Shown piece by piece: positions 1 through 6,012 of a stretch of DNA of 6,012 nt. A model generated the notes under the pieces. That model had not been told where the DNA came from. It saw only the letters and a list, made by a program, of their open reading frames with translations, and searched no databases. A program made the position numbers and the translations under genes. This DNA comes from Deinococcus sp. (lineage in GTDB: Bacteria; Deinococcota; Deinococci; Deinococcales; Deinococcaceae). How positions within the stretch are numbered: position 1 is the first letter of the stretch; each line of letters starts with the position of its first letter. The stretch is taken from positions 1 to 6,012 of the forward strand of contig JAUNHF010000117.1 of the NCBI GenBank assembly GCA_030524065.1, read 5' to 3'.

Positions 1-27
1 TCCAACTCCGCGCGGCTGCTCAGAAGT

Positions 28-33
28 TATGCT
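28..33 (+). promoter_or_regulatory. Candidate -10 box (TATGCT) of a leaderless promoter
   Basis: TATGCT fits the TANNNT -10 pattern and ends 7 nt before the ATG at 41, so transcription would begin at or next to the A of that ATG. No recognisable -35 lies 16-18 bp upstream, where the window edge limits the view. Leaderless mRNAs with this arrangement are known to be frequent in Deinococcus. The same spacing recurs before two other genes in this window, which is the main support. The box overlaps the alternative ATG at 29; if it is real, 29 cannot be the start. Confidence 0.5.
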
Positions 34-40
34 GCGTCCC

Positions 41-460
41 ATGACTTCCCCAGATTCCATGACGGATTCAGCGCCCGGCGCCGACCCCCTGCACCTGATC
101 CTGACCCCAGCCCAGTGGCAGGCGTGGCTCGACTCGCTGTGCGAGCTCTCCAGCGGCCCCGCTGCCCTGCCCCCCGCCGAGCGGCCCCGCAGCGCCAGCC
201 CGGTCGATGCCTACACGCTGAGCGCCTACGCCGAGGCCCTACACAGCGCCGAGGTAGACGGCGAACTGTGGGACACCTATCAGGACCTGGAACTGGAAGG
301 AGCCAGCGACGAGGCGCAGGCCTGGAAGGAGATCAAAGCTTTTTACCGTGACCGTGGCTACGTGCTGCTGGAAGTGTCCGCAGGCGAGCAGAGCGAAGCA
401 GAAGAATGGATTTTTGCCCCCGAGCTGCTGCGGTTGCTGCGGCTGAGCGATCATCTCTGA
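41..460 (+). CDS. Hypothetical acidic protein, 139 aa
   Basis: I do not recognise this family. The frame has three possible ATGs (29, 41, 59), none with a Shine-Dalgarno. I chose 41 because the TATGCT box at 28-33 would place the transcript start there. The first 16 or so residues are Ser/Pro/Asp/Ala-rich and probably disordered. Next comes a short hydrophobic/aromatic stretch (LTPAQWQAWLDSL, residues 22-33 approximately), then a Pro/Ala linker. The acidic second half looks helical and ends in a Leu/Arg-rich stretch after EEWIFAPELL. There is no signal peptide, membrane segment or metal-binding cluster. GC-rich third positions and an uninterrupted frame support real coding. It stops 86 nt before the next gene, which has its own promoter box, so it is probably a separate unit. 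Function unknown; likely a lineage-restricted Deinococcus protein. Confidence 0.75.
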   Translation: MTSPDSMTDSAPGADPLHLILTPAQWQAWLDSLCELSSGPAALPPAERPRSASPVDAYTLSAYAEALHSAEVDGELWDTYQDLELEGASDEAQAWKEIKAFYRDRGYVLLEVSAGEQSEAEEWIFAPELLRLLRLSDHL

Positions 461-534
461 GCCAGGGAGGCGGCTGCCGGCAGACTTTGAATCCGTGCAT
501 ATCTCACACTCACATCCTCATGAGACGGGTGCCC

Positions 535-540
535 TAGATT
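535..540 (+). promoter_or_regulatory. Candidate -10 box (TAGATT) of a leaderless promoter
   Basis: TAGATT ends 6 nt before the ATG at 547, which predicts an mRNA starting at the AUG. The GAGGG at 541-545 resembles a Shine-Dalgarno but is 1 nt from the ATG, too close to work, and a leaderless transcript would not include it. No consensus -35 is visible around 510-518. Confidence 0.55.
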
Positions 541-546
541 GAGGGT

Positions 547-1371
547 ATGGGACGATATGACAACCGCCGCAACCGTGATTCTTCTGGCTCCTCTTTCGGT
601 AGCCTGCTGGCCTTCGGCGTGGTGCTGGGCGCCGGTATTTACCTGCTGACCCGCGAGCAAAACCGCCGCGCCATTGACGCCAAGCTCTCCGAACTGGGCC
701 TGAAAGACACCGTGGAAGACCTGGGCAGCAGTGTGTCTAAGGGCTGGGAACAGACCAAGCAGGCCGCGCAGGAAGCCGGCAGCACCATCGCCGCTCAAGT
801 GTCTGAAGTGAAGGACACCGCCGCGGACGCTGCCAAGGAAGTGGCCGACACCGCCCGCGCCAACCAGGGCGATGTGGAGCGCGCCGGCCAGCAACTGAAG
901 GCCGATGTTCAGGAAACTGCTGCCAAGGTGCAGGACAAGGCCGCCGACGCCGTGGACCAGGCCAAAGACAAGGCCCAGGACGCCGTCAAGGATGCCAAGG
1001 ACACCGCCCAGCAGGCCAGCGAGCAGCTGAAAGACAAGGCCGAGGAAGTCAAAGACGCCGCTCAGGACAAAGCTGAAGACGTCAAGCAGGACGCCCAGCG
1101 GGCCGGCGCTGAGCTGAAGGACAAAGCCGAAGACGCCAAGAACGCCGCCCAGGACAAGGCGGCCGAGATCAAGCAAGACGTGCAGGCCAAGGCCCAGGAC
1201 GTGAAGGCCGACGCAAAAGCACAGGACGGCCGCGACGCCAAGGGCACCCAGTCCGCCGCCTGGCCCTACACCACGGGCACCGCTGCCAGCCAGGACCGGG
1301 CTGGTCAGACGGACAACGCCAGCAGCACGGGCGCAGCGGGCACCGACAAAGCCAACGAGCGCAAGTTCTAA
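547..1371 (+). CDS. Membrane-anchored LEA group 3-like / YtxH-type hydrophilic protein, 274 aa
   Basis: The first 16 residues are polar and Arg-rich. One hydrophobic segment follows (about 17-34, SLLAFGVVLGAGIYLL), then Arg-rich TREQNRRA; this N-terminal layout is typical of YtxH-like proteins. Residues about 68-227 are a long amphipathic, helix-prone Ala/Lys/Asp/Gln/Glu tail with repeated KDKA, QDKA and DAAQ units, as in LEA group 3 proteins. The last 45 residues are Ser/Thr/Gly/Ala-rich and probably disordered. It has no Cys or His, a single Pro (240) and about one fifth Ala. LEA group 3 proteins are largely unfolded in water, gain helix on drying and are linked to protecting proteins or membranes. 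D. radiodurans has LEA homologues tied to desiccation survival, so a protective role at the membrane is a reasonable inference. Low-complexity tails evolve easily, so the LEA label rests on composition rather than firm homology. It is a single-gene unit with its own -10 box and terminator. Confidence 0.85.
   Translation: MGRYDNRRNRDSSGSSFGSLLAFGVVLGAGIYLLTREQNRRAIDAKLSELGLKDTVEDLGSSVSKGWEQTKQAAQEAGSTIAAQVSEVKDTAADAAKEVADTARANQGDVERAGQQLKADVQETAAKVQDKAADAVDQAKDKAQDAVKDAKDTAQQASEQLKDKAEEVKDAAQDKAEDVKQDAQRAGAELKDKAEDAKNAAQDKAAEIKQDVQAKAQDVKADAKAQDGRDAKGTQSAAWPYTTGTAASQDRAGQTDNASSTGAAGTDKANERKF
1027..1200 (+). repeat. Imperfect tandem duplication, 2 x 87 bp (2 x 29 codons) in the LEA-like gene
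   Basis: Residues 161-189 and 190-218 align without gaps and share 17 of 29 positions. Both begin LKDKAE, carry AAQDKA at the same offset and KQD a few residues later. The DNA copies are 1027-1113 and 1114-1200. A weaker third unit at residues 117-145 (from 895) keeps the initial LK and the QDKA at matching positions, with 15 residues between it and the first copy. This suggests the tail grew by in-frame duplication. Confidence 0.8.
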
Positions 1372-1394
1372 GCCTCCACACCCCGTCTCTACCC

Positions 1395-1421
1395 AAGACC
1401 CCGCCCCGTGCGGGGTTTTTT
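1395..1421 (+). terminator. Intrinsic terminator after the LEA-like gene
   Basis: ACCCCGC (1398-1404) pairs perfectly with GCGGGGT (1410-1416) around a 5-nt loop, followed directly by T6 (1416-1421). The preceding AAG (1395-1397) can pair with the start of the T run. It lies 24 nt after the stop codon at 1369-1371 and about 86 nt before the hemL promoter box, so it separates the two units. Confidence 0.93.
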
Positions 1422-1506
1422 CCGTTCTGCGGCTCAGGCCATAGCCTTTACCTGGCTCCTGCCTCTGCGGGCCATTTCGTACCTGGGAACCTCCAGCCCG
1501 CTGCTC

Positions 1507-1512
1507 TAGACT
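1507..1512 (+). promoter_or_regulatory. Candidate -10 box (TAGACT) of the leaderless hemL promoter
   Basis: TAGACT ends 7 nt before the hemL ATG at 1520, the same geometry as the boxes at 28 and 535. There is no Shine-Dalgarno before this ATG and no clear -35 near 1483-1490. The upstream terminator means hemL needs a promoter in the 1422-1519 gap, and this is the best candidate there. Confidence 0.6.
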
Positions 1513-1519
1513 GCCGGCC

Positions 1520-2899
1520 ATGACGACACCCGACTCTTTTCCCGATTCGCGGCCCGCTTCCGAGCGCTTGGCCGTCTCCGAACGTCTCTTTGAACGCGCC
1601 CGCCAGGTTACGCCCGGCGGGGTCAACAGCCCAGTGCGGGCCTTTGGCAGCGTGGGCGGCCACCCGCATTTCATCGCCAGCGCGGACGGGGCCTACCTGA
1701 CCAACGCCGACGGCCAGCGCCTGCTGGACTACATCGGGTCGTGGGGGCCGATGATTTTGGGCCACAACCACCCGTCCGTACGTGAAGCGGTGGCGCAGGC
1801 CCTCCAAAGCGGCACGTCATTTGGCGCCCCCAACGAGCGCGAGGTGCTGCTGGCCGAAAAAGTGGTGGAGCTGACCCGTGACCAGGGCGTGGAGCGGGTG
1901 CGGTTCGTGAACTCCGGTACCGAGGCCACCATGAGCGCCCTGCGGCTGGCGCGTGGCGTGACCGGCCGCAGCCACATCCTCAAGTTCCGGGGCAACTACC
2001 ACGGTCACGCCGACGGTCTGCTGGTAGAAGCCGGCAGCGGCCTGATGACGGCGGCCACCGGCGCCTTGGGAGAAAACACACTGGGCGAGGCCGCTCCCAG
2101 CAGCGCGGGCGTGCCACGGGAATACGCCGCTCTCACCCTGGTCAGCGAGTACAACGACGCAGCCGCCCTGGACAGACTAATGCAGGAGCGCGGGCACGAA
2201 ATCGCAGCGGTGATTTTCGAGCCGGTGGTGGGCAACGCGGGCGTGCTGATTCCTACGCCTGAATTCCTGGCCGCCCTGCACCGGGTGCGTGACCACGGCG
2301 CCCTGCTGATTGCCGACGAGGTCATGACCGGCTTTCGCCTTTCGTTGCAGGGCGCCTGTGGCCGCCTGGGCATCCAGCCAGACCTGATCACCTGGGGCAA
2401 GATCATCGGCGGGGGGCTGCCGGTAGGCGCCTACGGGGGCCGCGCCGAGGTGATGGAAAATGTCTCGCCCAGTGGCCCGGTGTATCAGGCGGGCACGCTC
2501 AGCGGCAACCCACTGGCGATGGCCGCCGGCCTGGCTACCCTGAGCGCCCTACAGGCCAACCCGCAGGTCTACGGGCAGCTGGAGCGCTACACCACCGCCC
2601 TGGCGGAGGGCCTAAAAGCCGCCGCCCAGGAGGCTGGAGTGCCGCTGTCGGTCAACCAGATCGGGTCCATGCTGACGGCGTTTCATCAGGATGCCCCACA
2701 CGGCAGTGTGCAGACCTACCAGCAGGCTGCCCGCAGCGACACGGCCGCCTTTGCCGGCTGGTTCCGCGCCATGCTGCGCCAGGGCGTGTACTGGGCACCC
2801 AGTCAGTTTGAAAGTGTGTTCGTGAGCGCTGCCCACGGAGACGGCGAGCTGAATCTCACGCTGGAGGCCGCCCGTCAGGCCTATGCTGAATTGCCATGA
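1520..2899 (+). CDS. hemL: Glutamate-1-semialdehyde 2,1-aminomutase (HemL)
   Basis: PLP-dependent fold-type I enzyme that converts glutamate-1-semialdehyde to 5-aminolevulinate, the last step of the C5 route to heme and other tetrapyrroles; it acts in the cytoplasm, usually as a dimer. Family signatures appear in order: PGGVNSPVRAF (32-42), GHNHP, NSGTEA (131-136, cofactor phosphate site), FRGNYHGHADGLLV (156-169), FEPVVGN, DEVMTGFR with the pyridine-nitrogen Asp at 266, TWGKIIGGGLPVGAYGG with the Schiff-base Lys at 294, and YQAGTLSGNP (322-331). The Asp-Lys spacing of 28 matches the known enzyme. At 459 aa it is slightly longer than the usual 425-435, mainly from a polar N-terminal extension of about 15 residues. 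ATG 1520 is preferred because of the TAGACT box; a TTG at codon 17 (1568) would give the canonical length but has little signal support. It heads a probable two-gene operon with the CoA-binding gene. All catalytic residues I can check are intact. Confidence 0.97.
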   Translation: MTTPDSFPDSRPASERLAVSERLFERARQVTPGGVNSPVRAFGSVGGHPHFIASADGAYLTNADGQRLLDYIGSWGPMILGHNHPSVREAVAQALQSGTSFGAPNEREVLLAEKVVELTRDQGVERVRFVNSGTEATMSALRLARGVTGRSHILKFRGNYHGHADGLLVEAGSGLMTAATGALGENTLGEAAPSSAGVPREYAALTLVSEYNDAAALDRLMQERGHEIAAVIFEPVVGNAGVLIPTPEFLAALHRVRDHGALLIADEVMTGFRLSLQGACGRLGIQPDLITWGKIIGGGLPVGAYGGRAEVMENVSPSGPVYQAGTLSGNPLAMAAGLATLSALQANPQVYGQLERYTTALAEGLKAAAQEAGVPLSVNQIGSMLTAFHQDAPHGSVQTYQQAARSDTAAFAGWFRAMLRQGVYWAPSQFESVFVSAAHGDGELNLTLEAARQAYAELP

Positions 2900-2920
2900 A
2901 CTTCGCCCTTCTTTGTCTCC

Positions 2921-2925
2921 GGAGG
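2921..2925 (+). promoter_or_regulatory. Ribosome binding site (GGAGG) fixing the start at 2931
   Basis: GGAGG ends 5 nt before ATG 2931, an optimal Shine-Dalgarno distance. The same frame is open back to an ATG at 2883 inside hemL, but that ATG has no such site, so this sequence decides the start. Confidence 0.88.
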
Positions 2926-2930
2926 CCCCT

Positions 2931-3362
2931 ATGACCCTGCTCAGTGCCCCTCAGGACCTGGCCGCGCACCTGCGCTCCGAAGGCGCTACGGTCGCCGTGA
3001 TTGGTTTTCACCGCGACCCCAGCCGCGCCGCCCACTACGTCCCGGAATACCTGTACCGGCGCGGCTTCCGCGTCATTCCAGTGAACCCGGCGCTGGCCGA
3101 GTCGGGGGAGGAATTTTTCGGTTGCCCGGCCGCCGCCCAGCTGAGCGACATCCAAGTGCCAGTAGACATCGCAGTGATCTTTCGCCGCTCGGACAAAGTG
3201 CATGAACACTTAAGCGACCTGCTGGCGCTTACCCCCCGGCCGCGCCTGGTCTGGATGCAGCAGGGCATCCGCGACCCACAGACCGCTGCCGCCCTGACTG
3301 GCGTAGGTATTGACGTGGTGCAGGACCGCTGCATCATGGTGGACCACCGCTCGCTGACCTGA
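2931..3362 (+). CDS. CoA-binding protein, YccU family (Rossmann-like CoA_binding_2 domain), 143 aa
   Basis: A single small Rossmann-like domain fills the protein. VAVIGFHRDPSRAAHYVPEYLYRRGFRVIPVNP (21-53 in full) is the nucleotide-binding beta-alpha-beta unit, with the family's variant loop (GFHRDPSR) instead of GxGxxG. Next come a segment ending FFGCPAAAQLSDI (62-74), the VDIAVIF strand (78-84), the WMQQGI motif (108-113) and VVQDRCIMVDHRSL near the end; the Cys/His segment is typical of the family. Related proteins from Thermus and others bind CoA, but their physiological role is not settled, so no reaction is assigned. The length is normal. It starts 31 nt after the hemL stop with a good Shine-Dalgarno and no promoter or terminator between, so it is probably expressed from the hemL promoter. 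The family resembles the CoA-binding domain of succinyl-CoA synthetase alpha but lacks the ligase parts. Confidence 0.9.
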   Translation: MTLLSAPQDLAAHLRSEGATVAVIGFHRDPSRAAHYVPEYLYRRGFRVIPVNPALAESGEEFFGCPAAAQLSDIQVPVDIAVIFRRSDKVHEHLSDLLALTPRPRLVWMQQGIRDPQTAAALTGVGIDVVQDRCIMVDHRSLT

Positions 3363-3383
3363 GGACCGGCAGCGAGCTGACAT

Positions 3384-3425
3384 GGGCGGCAGAGAGACTT
3401 CACTGACCGCCGCTCTCTGCCGCCC
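3384..3425 (+). terminator. Perfect 13-bp hairpin, probable terminator of the hemL operon
   Basis: GGGCGGCAGAGAG (3384-3396) and CTCTCTGCCGCCC (3413-3425) are exact reverse complements around a 16-nt loop, 21 nt after the stop codon of the CoA-binding gene. Position and strength suit transcription termination, but only TT follows before CAAGC, so it lacks the usual T run. It may stop transcription without a U tract, protect the mRNA 3' end, or be a DNA site, since the rpoB promoter begins 8 bp further on. Confidence 0.6.
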
Positions 3426-3432
3426 TTCAAGC

Positions 3433-3462
3433 TTGCATTCCCCGCGGCCCAGAGCCTATACT
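3433..3462 (+). promoter_or_regulatory. Predicted rpoB promoter (TTGCAT - 18 bp - TATACT)
   Basis: The -35 is TTGCAT (3433-3438) and the -10 is TATACT (3457-3462), with an 18-bp spacer, giving a predicted start near 3469. It is the only promoter in the window with both boxes close to the sigma-70/SigA consensus, which suits a highly expressed gene. The -35 overlaps the 8-bp palindrome CAAGCTTG (3428-3435). Nothing as good is seen between here and rpoB, so the mRNA should carry a leader of about 317 nt. Confidence 0.72.
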
Positions 3463-3640
3463 CAAGTTTAGCCAACCATGATGGGTTGGAATGGAGCCTC
3501 CTTTCTCAAGCCCAGAAGAAAAGGACCAGACCTTGCCCACCCTTACCAGCTGCCGCCCTTGCCCTGCCGCGTTCCCCGTGAACCCGACACCCTTAAGCAA
3601 AGCGGCTTTTTTCGTCTTGGGTCAGGCCACTTCGGCCGCT

Positions 3641-3714
3641 GCCTGGGCGGAACTCGCGGGCCAGACTCTCCTACGGGAAGTTGGCCCCCGCTGCGTTGGG
3701 TGAGCCGCCCAGGC
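3641..3714 (+). other. Nested inverted repeats in the rpoB leader, possible structured RNA
   Basis: GCCTGGGCGG (3641-3650) and CCGCCCAGGC (3705-3714) are a perfect 10-bp pair enclosing 54 nt. Inside, GGGCCA (3658-3663) pairs with TGGCCC (3682-3687), and a short stem around TCC/GGA can close its loop. CAGGC at 3623-3627 can also pair with GCCTG at 3641-3645, so the outer stem has a competing partner. Nesting plus an alternative pairing is compatible with a regulatory leader. I match it to no known RNA family, and no T run follows the stem. Confidence 0.4.
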
Positions 3715-3776
3715 CTGCGCCCTTTGTCCCCGCTCCCGCTTGATTCCCGCCATCATTTCTACGCCCCCAATCCCAC

Positions 3777-3782
3777 GAGGTG
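3777..3782 (+). promoter_or_regulatory. rpoB: rpoB ribosome binding site (GAGGTG)
   Basis: GAGGTG complements the CACCUC of the 16S rRNA 3' end, and its GAGG core ends 5 nt before ATG 3786. It supports this start, which also gives a protein N-terminus (EIQRFGEIAEVIPLP) like that of Thermus RpoB. Confidence 0.85.
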
Positions 3783-3785
3783 GAC

Positions 3786-6012
<2,227 letters not shown>

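Larger units (their letters stand above)
3469..3785 (+). other. Long 5' leader of rpoB, no convincing gene
   Basis: This stretch lies between the predicted start and the rpoB ATG. The first third is mixed sequence and contains T6 at 3607-3612. The middle (3623-3714) has overlapping inverted repeats. The last 65 nt are pyrimidine-rich with few G, so probably unstructured, and lead into the ribosome binding site. A 70-codon frame (3491-3703) is open but has no Shine-Dalgarno and weaker third-position GC than its neighbours, so I do not call it a gene. Such a long leader is unusual beside the leaderless genes upstream. Confidence 0.6.

Noticed and set aside
461..483. Possible terminator after the first gene (palindrome CTGCCGGCAG, 474-483)
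   Set aside because: The palindrome leaves no loop, the alternative stems are only 3 bp, and no T run follows.
517..524. Palindrome CTCATGAG before the LEA-like gene, considered as an operator or part of a radiation/desiccation response motif
   Set aside because: It is only 8 bp, and the flanks do not extend to the 17-bp palindrome known in Deinococcus. I saw no such motif elsewhere in the window.
451..1674. 407-codon open frame on the minus strand across the LEA-like gene
   Set aside because: Its Leu/Gly/Val-rich protein is the complement of the repetitive Ala/Lys/Asp tail. It also crosses a terminator and the start of hemL.
2883..2930. Longer N-terminus for the CoA-binding protein, overlapping hemL
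   Set aside because: The GGAGG at 2921-2925 points to ATG 2931, and the extra 16 residues do not resemble the family N-terminus.
3491..3703. 70-codon frame in the rpoB leader, possible leader peptide
   Set aside because: There is no Shine-Dalgarno, third-position GC is lower than in neighbouring genes, and no family resemblance is seen. It could still be translated; ribosome profiling would decide.
3740..3768. Second rpoB promoter (TTGATT at 3740-3745)
   Set aside because: No TANNNT-like -10 lies 16-18 bp downstream; the sequence there is C-rich.

Overview
The window looks like ordinary chromosomal DNA from a Deinococcus species. The clearest evidence is the N-terminal 742 residues of an RNA polymerase beta subunit (rpoB) that, compared from memory, follow the Deinococcus-Thermus pattern closely (for example FFGRSQLSQFKDQTNPLSD and ECREKDLTYQAP). 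High GC with GC-rich third codon positions, a membrane-anchored LEA-like hydrophilic protein, and promoter -10 hexamers sitting 6-7 nt before start codons (leaderless genes, common in Deinococcus) all agree. All genes are on the + strand.

Layout. 41-460: small acidic protein of unknown function. 547-1371: single-pass membrane protein with a long alanine/lysine/aspartate-rich LEA group 3-like tail, closed by a strong intrinsic terminator (1395-1421). 1520-2899: hemL, the glutamate-1-semialdehyde aminomutase of tetrapyrrole synthesis. 2931-3362: a YccU-type CoA-binding protein, 31 nt downstream of hemL and probably co-transcribed. 3363-3785 has no convincing gene. It holds a perfect 13-bp hairpin, a good sigma-70-type promoter (TTGCAT-18 bp-TATACT) and a leader of about 317 nt that can form nested stems. 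3786-6012: rpoB, cut by the window end.

How the parts relate. The genes are mostly housekeeping and do not form one pathway. Expression signals split cleanly in two. The three genes that begin transcription units (41, 547, 1520) have no Shine-Dalgarno but a TANNNT box 6-7 nt upstream, so their mRNAs probably start at the AUG. The internal operon gene (2931) and the long-leader gene rpoB have purine-rich ribosome binding sites. The ribosomal protein genes rplJ-rplL, which precede rpoB in many bacteria, are absent here, so rpoB has its own promoter and leader.

I see no mobile element, CRISPR array, tRNA, rRNA or defence system. The best candidates for something undescribed are the structured rpoB leader RNA and the membrane-anchored, internally duplicated LEA-like protein.
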